This document shows, piece after piece, positions 43,273 through 52,647 of a stretch of DNA of 64,000 bases. The translations under genes and the position numbers were made by a program. The stretch comes from an uncultured Desulfobacter sp. Lineage in GTDB: Bacteria; Desulfobacterota; Desulfobacteria; Desulfobacterales; Desulfobacteraceae. The notes beneath the pieces were generated by a model. It was not told where the DNA came from, did no database searches, and worked only from the letters and a program-made list of their open reading frames with translations. Every line of letters begins with the position of its first letter. Position 1 is the first letter of the stretch. Location: assembly GCF_963664415.1 (NCBI RefSeq), contig NZ_OY761444.1, positions 83,743-147,742 of the forward strand, given 5' to 3'.

Positions 43273-44667
43273 CTATCTTGCGCCCCTGCCGAAAAGAACC
43301 GTTTTAACAGTTTTCAGAATAATAACAATATCCAGAGCAAGGGACATATTTTTTATATAAAAAAGCTCGTAATTTAATTTTTCGACAGCATCTTCCACAG
43401 TTGCGCCGTAGTCGTAACAGACCTGGGCCCATCCTGTCAGGCCCGGCTTGACATTAAATCTTTGATCGTAGAAAGGGATTTCTTTTTCAAGCTGATCTGT
43501 GAAATATTTTCTTTCGGGTCTGGGCCCCACAAAGCTCATTTTTCCGGTTAACACTTCCCATAACTGGGGTAACTCATCTATTCTGTATTTCCTTATGATA
43601 CGGCCGATACGGGTGATTCTGGGATCATTATCCCCGGCCCATACAGGGCCGGTTTTCTTTTCTGCGTCCGCAACCATGGAACGGAATTTATGCATCATGT
43701 ACTCCTGCTTATCCTTGCCTACCCGGTCCTGGGCAAACAAAACAGGACCCTTGGAATCCAGTTTGATCAAAGTAGCCACAAGCAAAAGCAGCGGAGACAG
43801 CAGCGTCAGCATACTAAAAGAAAAAACAATATCCTCTACACGCTTTAAAATTTCCTTGGCTCTTGATTTACGAAAGCCATGGGAAAAGATGAGCCATGAG
43901 GGGTTGATCTGCCGGACCAGTACTTTTCCGGTAAGCATCTCATAAAAAGAGCTGCCCTCAACAACATCAACACCTTCGGTTCTGCATTGAATCAGCTCCT
44001 GAATGGGAAAGCACCCTCTTTTTTCCTTCAGGGCCACTACAATTTTATCAATATTTTTCAGTTCCGCCAATTCGCATATCCGGGCGCCTTCTCTGGGTAG
44101 AACAAGGTCTGCTGGAATGCCTTTGGGCAAATTGGGGGTATCATTATCAGGAATAACTCCCGATACGGTATAACCGCAGTCGATAGTACTGCAAATTTTT
44201 TTATAGATATCTTTTGCAAAGTTGTTAGATCCAAGTATGATTATACGCTCGTTGAAGATGCCACGGTTAAGAATCTCAATGTAGCAGATTCTCCAAAAAA
44301 TAATAAAAATCATTAAAAAAAATATACTTAAAATATAAGCTTTCTGGTCAAGAATGGCCAAAGGAAAAATGAAATAAATGCAGGCCAGAGCAATTGAGGT
44401 AATCCCTAGTGCCTGAAGCAGTCGCGTGGCCATTTCCGGCATTTTGGAAACCCGTTCAAAATCATAGAGGTCGTTGTAGTAGAGGCTGATCTGGCAGATT
44501 ATAGTGATCAGGGCTATTCTCAAAACCAACATCAGGTCAAAAAAAAATGATGCCGAGGAGGTCAGCAGTCTAGTGGAAAAAAGAAAACATCCAAAAATAA
44601 TACACCCTTCAAACAAAGAAAAGAGCATATTCCTGATGGGAAAATAATGTCTTAAAATCCTGATCAT
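43273..44667 (-). CDS. XrtA-system exopolysaccharide polyprenyl glycosylphosphotransferase
   Basis: 464 residues: four N-terminal transmembrane helices, a CoA-binding-like middle domain (IIILGSNNFAKDIYKKI), a fifth membrane segment (about 285-305), and the C-terminal bacterial sugar-transferase domain with FAQDRVGKDKQEYMMHKFRS, RIGRIIRKYRIDELPQLWEV, GKMSFVGPRPERKYF and VKPGLTGWAQV. It starts repeat-unit synthesis by putting a sugar-1-phosphate on undecaprenyl phosphate. It matches the TIGR03013-type enzymes of PEP-CTERM loci. Confidence 0.93.
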   Translation of the reverse strand: MIRILRHYFPIRNMLFSLFEGCIIFGCFLFSTRLLTSSASFFFDLMLVLRIALITIICQISLYYNDLYDFERVSKMPEMATRLLQALGITSIALACIYFIFPLAILDQKAYILSIFFLMIFIIFWRICYIEILNRGIFNERIIILGSNNFAKDIYKKICSTIDCGYTVSGVIPDNDTPNLPKGIPADLVLPREGARICELAELKNIDKIVVALKEKRGCFPIQELIQCRTEGVDVVEGSSFYEMLTGKVLVRQINPSWLIFSHGFRKSRAKEILKRVEDIVFSFSMLTLLSPLLLLVATLIKLDSKGPVLFAQDRVGKDKQEYMMHKFRSMVADAEKKTGPVWAGDNDPRITRIGRIIRKYRIDELPQLWEVLTGKMSFVGPRPERKYFTDQLEKEIPFYDQRFNVKPGLTGWAQVCYDYGATVEDAVEKLNYELFYIKNMSLALDIVIILKTVKTVLFGRGAR

Positions 44668-44677
44668 TTAGATCACA

Positions 44678-45559
44678 TCACTTCCCTGTTCCAGAGTAGG
44701 CTCCGTATTTTCCGTACCCGTATTTTCCGTACCCGTATTTTCCGTACCCGTATCCGTATCCGACAGGTTTTGTAGAAAAATTTTTTATAACCCCTAAAAT
44801 TTTGTGTCTTCCGTAAATATCAATAATATCCTGAATCTCTTTTATCCGGGTCCGGCCCTGGCGGACAACCAGGAGAATACCGTCAACATATCTTGCAATA
44901 GCATTGGTTTCCGATGTGATATAAGGCGGCGGTGTATCAATTATAATATACCTGTCCGTGTAACGCAGTTTTACTTCATGGAGCATTCGGCGCATCTGCT
45001 CAGAGGATAAAAGCTCAGACGGATTAGGTGGAATCGGGCCCGCCGGAAGGATGGTCAGTTTATTTACGGCTGTTTTTTTCAGCACCGAAGATAAGGGGAT
45101 GCCTGCGGAAAGATAGTCGCTTAATCCTTTCAGACCTTCAGAATCAAATCCAAACTTGCTGTGGATGGTTGGTTTACGAAGATCACAATCCACGAGAAGA
45201 ACGTATTCATCAATACTCTGGGCAATGCTGGCTGCCAGGTTGGCCGCAGTAAAGGATTTGCCTTCACCAGGGGAAGCACTGGTCACCATAATAGTTTTGG
45301 ATGGTTCTCCTTTTTCAGGGAACAGGATATTATTTTTCAGCAGGCGGAACTGCTCTGATATCGGTGAATGTGGTTTTAAAACAGTCTCCAGGCAGTTGTC
45401 TGTGATTTGGGGGATCTCATGTTCCGGGTATACCTCTTCCTCTTCCGGGGGTGCTAAATGACGTGTGGAATCGGCTTTCGCGGTATGGTCCGGCATTGCT
45501 GAAATATCTGCTGATTTGGTCTTATCTGCTTTTTCCAAGGCGTTGTAAATTTTGCCCAC
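44678..45559 (-). CDS. XrtA-associated tyrosine autokinase (Wzc-like)
   Basis: 293 residues from a GTG start with GGAG 9 bases upstream. It shows MGKIYNALEKADKTK, typical of this subfamily; Walker A SASPGEGKSF, Walker A' LLVDCDLRKPTIHSKFG, and Walker B YIIIDTPPP. The C-terminal tail is an unusual Tyr/Gly/Lys repeat ending GAYSGTGK, encoded by a 15-bp tandem repeat; these tyrosines are the likely autophosphorylation sites. It acts with the Wzz protein encoded 18 bases upstream to control polymer length and export. Confidence 0.92.
   Translation of the reverse strand: MGKIYNALEKADKTKSADISAMPDHTAKADSTRHLAPPEEEEVYPEHEIPQITDNCLETVLKPHSPISEQFRLLKNNILFPEKGEPSKTIMVTSASPGEGKSFTAANLAASIAQSIDEYVLLVDCDLRKPTIHSKFGFDSEGLKGLSDYLSAGIPLSSVLKKTAVNKLTILPAGPIPPNPSELLSSEQMRRMLHEVKLRYTDRYIIIDTPPPYITSETNAIARYVDGILLVVRQGRTRIKEIQDIIDIYGRHKILGVIKNFSTKPVGYGYGYGKYGYGKYGYGKYGAYSGTGK
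44703..44747 (-). repeat. Three exact 15-bp tandem repeats in the kinase tail
   Basis: CCGTATTTTCCGTAC occurs three times head to tail and is followed by a diverged partial copy to about 44761. On the minus strand it encodes repeated Y-G-K-Y-G units. Copy number could change by slippage without changing the frame. Confidence 0.9.
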
Positions 45560-45577
45560 AGTTACATGCTCCCCAAT

Positions 45578-47188
45578 TTATACGTTAAGGGTCATTTTTA
45601 TAAATGACACGGTTCGATCCAGTCCTTGGCTGTACAACACGGCAAAAAAGGCCAGAAATATAAAAGCATAGCAGCAGAACCCTGCGAACACAAGCCACTC
45701 AAGCTTCCGTTTTTTTCCGGCATCCGGTTGCTCCAAAGGAGGAATGGATGCGAGGATATTCAGCCTCAGTTCTTTTTCGATCTGGTCGTCCCAACGTATT
45801 ACAGACAAATTGATAAATTCTTTTAGAAATATGATGCCGCCGCCGAGTCCAAACCCTAAAGCCACGGAAATAAGAAACAGCTTTCTGACGTTAGGGGAAA
45901 TGGGTTTTTCGGGCAGTCTTGCATAGTCCAGAGTTTTGAACTGCTCACCCTTTTGCTTTTTTTCCATATTCACGGAAAGCTGTGCTTCAAGTTTTCTGTC
46001 CAGAAGAGAGTTGTATGTACTTTGTATATTCGCATAATCTCTTTTCAGGGACTGTAACTCCAACTCCCTTTTAGGCGTTTCCTCTATCCGGTGCTGGTAA
46101 ATTTTCATTTTTTCCTGGAGTTGTGCAATTTCATTTTGAATGCCTTCAATTTCACCAGCAAGCTGCCTGCGCTGAACTTCCATAACCATAACAGATGAAT
46201 TTTGTTTAGAATTTGTATCTTTTGCCCCGGGTTTAGTATTTTTGTCTGTTTCGGCAATTGATCTTTCAAGCTTTTCAATGGTTTTTTTCAATTTCTGGAC
46301 ATCTGGATGTTTTGCCGTATATGTGAGCAGAAGAGAGTCATACTTTTCTTTAGCATATTCCAGTTTCTGCTCATCTGTAAGGCCTTCATACTCGTTTCCT
46401 GTGGGAGATACTTCCTCTGGAAGCATATTTGCCTGGGCAATTTTGGTTTCCAAAAAACTCAGGGTATTTTTCACCTCCCGCAACAGTTTAATTTTTTCGG
46501 TCAACTCCATCTGAAGACGGTCCATGGTACGCAGGTTGGCGTCAAGCTCATCAGGCAGTCCACCAAGGTATTTACCTCTAAATTCAGCCAGTTTCTGCTC
46601 TCGTTTTTCAAGCATTGTCCGGGTTTTTTCTAATTCTGATTCCAAAAACTCACTGGTACCAATGGCCTGGGCTTCTCTGACCTTGAGATTTTCGTCCATA
46701 AAATATGAAGCCAGGGTATTGGCGATTTGCATGACCCGCTTAGGATCGTTTCCTATAAATGATATTGAAAAGGTGTCAGCTTCCTCATTCCTTCTTGTGG
46801 CATGTTTTTTTTCTATTTTAACCTGGATTCTTTCTCTCAGCATTTCGACTTTATCTTCCAAATACATGTCTTGCTGATCCTTAAATAAGTCGAATTGATC
46901 CATAATCTTTTCAAGATTACTCCTGCTTAAAATTTGCTGAGAAATAGTGGAGATCCGTTCGGTTATGGAGGATGAAACTACGGACTGGACATAGGATGTG
47001 GGCACTCGCGGAGGCTGAACCAAAATCAATGTGGAGGCCTGGTAGGTTTTATCAGCTGTCAGGGTAAATGCTACTCCCAAGGTCAGGGAGATACACAGCG
47101 GAATAATCAGTATCCATTTTCCTCGGATCAATATGTCAATGATCTGCTCAGGTCTAAACTGGCGTTGCTTTTGAAAGGGATCAGTCAT
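45578..47188 (-). CDS. XrtA-system polysaccharide chain-length determinant (Wzz-like)
   Basis: 536 residues with two membrane helices (about 27-48 and 437-458, plus a further hydrophobic segment at about 505-525). The Wzz domain is visible at the N-terminus (IIDILIRGKWILIIPLCISL) and the Pro-rich LPEKPISPNVRKLFLISVAL lies before the C-terminal helix, as in Wzz/GNVR proteins. A long periplasmic coiled coil occupies residues about 165-400. It sets polymer length with the kinase. Confidence 0.92.
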   Translation of the reverse strand: MTDPFQKQRQFRPEQIIDILIRGKWILIIPLCISLTLGVAFTLTADKTYQASTLILVQPPRVPTSYVQSVVSSSITERISTISQQILSRSNLEKIMDQFDLFKDQQDMYLEDKVEMLRERIQVKIEKKHATRRNEEADTFSISFIGNDPKRVMQIANTLASYFMDENLKVREAQAIGTSEFLESELEKTRTMLEKREQKLAEFRGKYLGGLPDELDANLRTMDRLQMELTEKIKLLREVKNTLSFLETKIAQANMLPEEVSPTGNEYEGLTDEQKLEYAKEKYDSLLLTYTAKHPDVQKLKKTIEKLERSIAETDKNTKPGAKDTNSKQNSSVMVMEVQRRQLAGEIEGIQNEIAQLQEKMKIYQHRIEETPKRELELQSLKRDYANIQSTYNSLLDRKLEAQLSVNMEKKQKGEQFKTLDYARLPEKPISPNVRKLFLISVALGFGLGGGIIFLKEFINLSVIRWDDQIEKELRLNILASIPPLEQPDAGKKRKLEWLVFAGFCCYAFIFLAFFAVLYSQGLDRTVSFIKMTLNV

Positions 47189-47233
47189 TTTTTTTCCCTG
47201 TTTTTAATCGATCATATATCATGTCCATATCCA

Positions 47234-48523
47234 TTACAACCTCCAGAATGGGACGCCTGTCCGTGCCACCGCATCCGAATCAAACATGGCTTTGACATCC
47301 ACAAGGCAACCGCCCCGCACCAGGCAATCTATAAAATCATTTATATTCTTTTCTTTGTACCAGGCATGAGAAACCGCAAGAATTATTGCGGACAAGTTCG
47401 TCATATCCCCCCAGGGGACCAAAGTAACGCCGTAATACTCCTCTGCCTGTTGTGGATCTGCCATGGGATCATGAACCAGGGTCCGGCATCCATAATTATT
47501 GAGTTCCTCAATAATATCCACCACCCGTGTGTTTCTTAAATCGGGGCAGTCTTCCTTAAAGGTCAATCCAAAGACACCGACTTTAGCCCCTTTGATAGAA
47601 AGGTCTTCATTGATCATCATTTTAATGGTTTTTTCGACTACGAACCGCCCCATATTATCATTAATCCTTCGGCCGGCCAAGATGATTTCAGGATGGTATC
47701 CTTCGGACTGGGCTTTGAATGTCAAATAGTACGGATCCACACCAATGCAGTGGCCACCCACAAGCCCGGGGGTAAACTTTAAAAAATTCCACTTGGAGCC
47801 GGCCGCCTCAAGGACATTCCGGGTATCTATACCCAAACGATCAAAAATCAGAGATAGTTCATTCATCAAGGCGATGTTCAGATCCCGCTGGGTGTTTTCA
47901 ATGACCTTGGCGGCTTCGGCCTCTTTAATGGTCCGGGTGGGATGCACACCTGCCTTCACAATGGAGCCATACAGCGCCGACACTTGTTCCAGGGTATTGG
48001 CATCGTCCCCGGCGACCACTTTGACAATGTTCGTAAGGTTATGTTCCTTGTCGCCCGGATTAATACGTTCAGGAGAGTATCCCACATGGAAATCTTTTTT
48101 CCATGTCATGCCGGACGCCTTTTCCAGGATGGGCACGCAAATGTCTTCGGTTACACCCGGATAAACTGTGGATTCAAAAATAACAACCGCACCTTTTTGC
48201 ATAACCTTGCCCACGCTGAGGGCTGCGCTTTTCACCGGGGTAAGATCCGGTTTTTTCGCCTTGTCAATGGGAGTGGGAACCGCCACCACAATAAAATCGG
48301 CATCCGACATCATCTCTGGATCCGTTGTGGGCGTGAAAAATATGGCCTGTTGAAATTCTTTTTTTGAGACTTCGCCGGTCGGATCTTTATGAATTTTGCA
48401 GTTCTCTACAATTTGTTCCTTTAGGTCAAACCCAACTGTGGTATAAATCTGTGCAAAATGAACGGCCAAAGGTAAGCCTACATACCCTAATCCAACGACG
48501 GCTACTTTTTTATTTTGTGTCAC
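47234..48523 (-). CDS. tviB: UDP-N-acetyl-hexosamine 6-dehydrogenase (TviB/WbpA-like)
   Basis: 429 residues from a GTG start. NAD site VAVVGLGYVGLPLAVHFAQ; middle ESTVYPGVTEDICVPILE; LNIALMNELSLIF; catalytic Cys in GLVGGHCIGVDPYYLTFKA; C-terminal FGLTFKEDCPDLRNTR. This is the UDP-HexNAc branch of nucleotide-sugar dehydrogenases that make UDP-GalNAcA or UDP-GlcNAcA. With the WbpP/TviC-like epimerase at 9.7 kb it would complete a two-step route to UDP-GalNAcA. It is the first gene of the long minus-strand polysaccharide run. Confidence 0.92.
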   Translation of the reverse strand: MTQNKKVAVVGLGYVGLPLAVHFAQIYTTVGFDLKEQIVENCKIHKDPTGEVSKKEFQQAIFFTPTTDPEMMSDADFIVVAVPTPIDKAKKPDLTPVKSAALSVGKVMQKGAVVIFESTVYPGVTEDICVPILEKASGMTWKKDFHVGYSPERINPGDKEHNLTNIVKVVAGDDANTLEQVSALYGSIVKAGVHPTRTIKEAEAAKVIENTQRDLNIALMNELSLIFDRLGIDTRNVLEAAGSKWNFLKFTPGLVGGHCIGVDPYYLTFKAQSEGYHPEIILAGRRINDNMGRFVVEKTIKMMINEDLSIKGAKVGVFGLTFKEDCPDLRNTRVVDIIEELNNYGCRTLVHDPMADPQQAEEYYGVTLVPWGDMTNLSAIILAVSHAWYKEKNINDFIDCLVRGGCLVDVKAMFDSDAVARTGVPFWRL

Positions 48524-48795
48524 GTTTAAACCTAAACAATTTGATTTTTAGTTCTATAGAAGGGGAAGCTGGTTAATTTGATAGTAAAATATCGTTCCCT
48601 GAATCATATCTCATCCAACTCAATAAACGTCTTACAGAATAAATCAATTTGCATTTGAGCACAAGCCTAATAATCATTATCCACCACCAGGCAATATTTT
48701 TTTCAAAATCTACCGTGAACGGTTTACCCGGAGGCTTGCATATCCAACCATAATGTTTTTGATCCCCAAAAAGCACCTATCCAAATGGCAACCTT

Positions 48796-50317
48796 TCACA
48801 CTTTCGCCCACTCAAAGCGGGTAATATTGCTATCCTGTTTACTGAATTCTATGCCAATAAGATAGATTTCCGTACCGGTATATTTTTCATGGTATTTTTT
48901 TTCTTTGATCTGGGGCAGTGCCTTGGCAGAATCAGTGAGTTCGTTTACTTTAAATTCAAAGATATAAATATTTTCATTAAACAATACTGCCATATCCAGT
49001 TTCCCGTGATTGGTTGCATCTTCAACCCGGACTTCCAGACCCAGAGCATTAAAATAACAGTAAACAATGGAACAGTAATACCCTTCGTAGCCGGCCATGT
49101 CGTTTTTACGGTACCAATCATGGGGGATTGAGGCAAAAAAGGCGTGAAATATTTGTTTCAGTTTATCAAGCTTGTTTGAAGTTAGAATATCAAGCATGGC
49201 AAGTTTTGTCTGCTCTTTTTCCTGACCGGCCCTTGTTAAATCCGTTAGCAATGCGTCATTAAATGCGTATTTTTACGCCATGGTTTGGAAACCCAAGAGT
49301 ATAGTACACGCCGCCGGGATAGGAGCTTAATTGTTTGATTGTCAAGTAACCAGTTTGAAAAAGAAGGGGAGACGGTTCTATGTAATCGATATCAAAGCGT
49401 CCCATAAAGGCATCGGTTATCTTGATGCGCTCCAAAAGCACTGTCGGCATGGCTTTTGTTCTGATAAGATTTATCAAAAATGAGGGTGTACCCGTTTCAA
49501 ACCAATAGGGTTTAAACTGTCGGCTATCCAGATAGAGTAGAACATCAAAGGGGTTGTAGACAGTTTTAAATAAAAAATAGTAACCATTATACCAACAGTG
49601 TCAAATCAACATCAGGCAAATATGAATGAAAAATAAATTCGAGCTCTTTCTGGGTATACCCGCAAAGGGTACCATACCGTTTATCCAGTGAAATGTCGCA
49701 TAAGTTGTTAAGCCCGAAAAAAGTGAGACTTTTGAAAATTTTGAGACCCCAGTCAGCATAACAAACCGCAGATGGGCTCCCTGAGCTTTGAGAACAGAGT
49801 AAAAATTCCTTAATCCGTCACGGATCGCCATCGCCGTCTCAGGGTCTTCGATATTGTCAAGAATGTTGTCATATTCATCCACCAAAACTACTACTCTTTG
49901 GCCTGTTTTCTTATGGAGATCGGTGATGAGCTCTTCAAAACAATCGTCAATGTGGGTGCAGGATAGAATAATTTTTTCTTGTTCCGCATGTTTGGTCAAA
50001 ATCCTCATCATCCTGTTCTCCAGCCGATCAAGGGTTTTATAAACACCTTCTGCAAAATCAATGCGGATGACCGGGTGACTGCTGTCCCAATCCCAATTAT
50101 TTTCAAGGTAAAGCCCTTTGAACAGAGCTTTTTTCCCCTGAAATGCTTCGGCTATGGTGTCGATGAGCAGACTTTTTCCAAAACGTCGGGGGCGGGACAA
50201 AAAATAAAACTCACCTTGCTCAGCAAGCTGGGCTATCAGCGGTATTTTGTCCACGTAGCACAGATCATTTTCTATTATTTTGGCAAAGGTCTGTATGCCA
50301 ATGGGCAACTTTTTCAT
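48796..50317 (-). pseudogene. AAA-ATPase/PD-(D/E)XK (DUF1703) protein gene, three frameshifts
   Basis: The parent protein is recognisable across the whole span. 50317-49601: LPIGIQTFAKIIENDLCYVD, SRPRRFGKSLLIDT (Walker A) and VVVLVDEYDNILDN (Walker B), then a frame change near 49705. Middle part without its own start: WYNGYYFLFKTVYNPFDVLL into LLERIKITDAFMGRF up to 49259. End: FNDALLTDLTRAG into MAVLFNENIYIFEFKV, the nuclease-like D..E-x-K core, to 48796. The three frame breaks lie near 49705, 49592 and 49260. Such proteins are widespread, often multicopy, and of unclear role. Confidence 0.85.
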
Positions 50318-50474
50318 GTTTTCTATGGCTTTTTTAAATGTTTAAAAGTATTTATAGCAATAAGGAAATAAAATGATAAAGGCATTAAGGATGTTGTAAA
50401 ATTATTAAAAAGAAATAACATAGTATCTGTGGTTAAGAACCGGGCTATCTGTGTGCAGGAACAATTTTAATTCT

Positions 50475-52445
50475 ATGATGACCAAGTTACAAGACCTTCA
50501 TGACTTTCTTTCGCGGATACCGTTGTTTTCATCGGTGCCGGCGGATCAAATCCGAGAGATTGCCGGATTATTTACAAAGAAATTCTATCGTAAAGGCGAT
50601 GTTATCTGCAACCAGGGCGAGCCCGGGGATTCTATGTATGTGATTCATTCGGGTACGGTATCAATATTCAAGGAAGCAGATGGACAAATTTTTTTTGTAA
50701 GCGAGTTAAAACGGGGGAATTTTTTTGGTGAAATGTCCCTGCTTTCCGGTGCGCATAGGAACTCAACGGTAGAGGCTTCGCTAGATGTGACTGTGTATTG
50801 TCTGGCGCGTGAAAATTTTGACGTTCTGGTCAAAACCAATAGAAGTATTGGATTGTATCTAAGTCGTTTTTATGCCAAACGCATGAGCGTTGAGGCAGCG
50901 CAAGGCAGTCCTCAGACCATGACCCCGACATTTTATGCCGTGTCTGCCACGGGCCCGGAGTTGGGTGTGTCCCATTTTTTGTATTCTGTTTCCTTCCACA
51001 TTTCTGATGAATCACATAAACGGGTGGTGGTGATTGAGCCTCACCTTGAAGCCGGCAGCATCATGGATAAATATGACTTGTCCCGAATAGCATGCCCGGA
51101 CCAGGGACTTTTCAGACTTCTGCCCGCAAACAGCTATAAATCGGCAGATATTCATTGGTATGAACATTTATCAGGTTTTCATGTTTTGCAGTTGCGAACG
51201 GGATTTTCCGACAGGCTTTCTGAAATCATGCCGGTCTTGATGGCCGGTCTTAAAGAATCCTATGATGTTGTTTTTATCAATCTTATTCATTGCCTTAATG
51301 AGATGGAACGGCTGTTTGTGCGGTTGTGCGACCGAACGCTTTTGCTTATTCATAACACCGAGGAAAAACTTGGGGATGTCAGGTCCCGTCTCTCAGAGAT
51401 CGAGGCAATTTGCGGAGCCAGTGCCTTTTTAGGCAGAATCCGGGTAGGGGTCAGCCATTTGTACGGAGAAAAAGGGGTAGCCCGGCAGGAACTAAAGCAG
51501 CGCCTTGGGCTTTCCGAGACCCCGGGAATCTGGGTGGACCGCTCTGAGTTGGCGGTTAACGACCGGATAGATACGGAGAAATGTTTTCCTGTACGGGGGC
51601 CGAGGGCTGTGGCCCGGGAAATTGCCGGTATCCGGCTGGGGCTTGCGCTGGGTGCTGGAGGTGCAAGGGGGTGGGCACACATCGGAGTACTAAAAGTTCT
51701 GGAAAAAGCCGACATCCACATCGATATGATTTCAGGAACAAGCATGGGGGCACTTGTGGGTGGAATTTACGCAGCCACCGCCTCTGTTGAAAAATTAAAA
51801 CACTCCACCATTGACCTGTTTCGAACCCGAGCAGACACCCGTAAAAAAATTTTTGATTATACCCTGCCCAGACAAGGCCTGCTCAGGGGGAAAAAAGCGG
51901 CTCAGCTTGTACGAAACGCCGTAAATAATGCGGATTTTCTGGACTTGATGATTCCGACCTACCTGGTAGGCGTAGATATTTTAAACGAGGAGGAAGTGGT
52001 TTTTGATACCGGGGATGTTACAGATGCGGTCCGTTCCAGCATTGCCATTCCGGGCGTGTTCTCCCCTTTTAAGCACCAGAACCGGTGGATGGTGGACGGT
52101 GGACTTTTGAACCCGGTTCCTGTGGATGTACTTCTCAGAAAAGGTGCAGATATTGTGATTGCTGTGAGTATTGAATCCAAGTCAACAGGCTCAGTAATGA
52201 AAAAAAAGAATCCAGGCATTAAAGAGATCATTTCGCAAACCATCAGCATTGTTCACGGGCGAGCTACAGGGGATTATGTAAAAAATGCGGATCTTGTACT
52301 CTATCCGGATGTCGGTACGTTTGTCTGGGATGACTTTCATGAAGGCATTGCACTCATGCGACGTGGTATGGATGCATGCTCTGAACGGCTGCCGGATATT
52401 CAAAAAATAATCTCTGAAAAACAGGGCCGACCTACAAGAATCTAA
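50475..52445 (+). CDS. Patatin-like phospholipase with cyclic-nucleotide-binding domain (NTE-like)
   Basis: 656 residues from ATG 50475 (AGGAA about 14 bases upstream; a GTG at 50451 would add eight residues). Residues about 10-130 are a CRP-type cNMP-binding domain (YRKGDVICNQGEPGDSMYVI, RGNFFGEMSLLSGAHRNSTV). Residues about 150-370 hold a P-loop-like but degenerate region. The C-terminal patatin domain has GLALGAGGARGWAHIGVLKV (oxyanion loop), GTSMGALVGG (nucleophile Ser) and VDGGLLNPVP (Asp of the dyad). Neuropathy-target-esterase-like phospholipases share this plan. It is probably membrane-associated, with ligand-gated lipolysis. Confidence 0.88.
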   Translation: MMTKLQDLHDFLSRIPLFSSVPADQIREIAGLFTKKFYRKGDVICNQGEPGDSMYVIHSGTVSIFKEADGQIFFVSELKRGNFFGEMSLLSGAHRNSTVEASLDVTVYCLARENFDVLVKTNRSIGLYLSRFYAKRMSVEAAQGSPQTMTPTFYAVSATGPELGVSHFLYSVSFHISDESHKRVVVIEPHLEAGSIMDKYDLSRIACPDQGLFRLLPANSYKSADIHWYEHLSGFHVLQLRTGFSDRLSEIMPVLMAGLKESYDVVFINLIHCLNEMERLFVRLCDRTLLLIHNTEEKLGDVRSRLSEIEAICGASAFLGRIRVGVSHLYGEKGVARQELKQRLGLSETPGIWVDRSELAVNDRIDTEKCFPVRGPRAVAREIAGIRLGLALGAGGARGWAHIGVLKVLEKADIHIDMISGTSMGALVGGIYAATASVEKLKHSTIDLFRTRADTRKKIFDYTLPRQGLLRGKKAAQLVRNAVNNADFLDLMIPTYLVGVDILNEEEVVFDTGDVTDAVRSSIAIPGVFSPFKHQNRWMVDGGLLNPVPVDVLLRKGADIVIAVSIESKSTGSVMKKKNPGIKEIISQTISIVHGRATGDYVKNADLVLYPDVGTFVWDDFHEGIALMRRGMDACSERLPDIQKIISEKQGRPTRI

Positions 52446-52647
52446 ATCAGACGTCTTTGAAAGGTGCCTGAAGGCAGCTTTCTGCAATTCCGGTCAATTT
52501 GAAATTCTTTTGTGTTTCCATCCCCTAAAAATGGATTTTAGAACAAATTACTGCGACCTGATTTTAATATTTCCTGTCTTTAACAAGTTTACATATACCG
52601 TAGAGTCTTTTTAAAGTGAAGTAGCCCTGGCAAAGCCGTGGAAGTAC

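Noticed and set aside
44703..44747. Tandem repeats as a CRISPR-like array
   Set aside because: The repeats are 15 bp with no spacers and lie in frame within the kinase coding sequence.
48573..48776. 67-residue minus-strand ORF between the dehydrogenase and the broken AAA/PD-(D/E)XK gene
   Set aside because: No ribosome site, no family resemblance and biased residue content; possibly decayed DNA.
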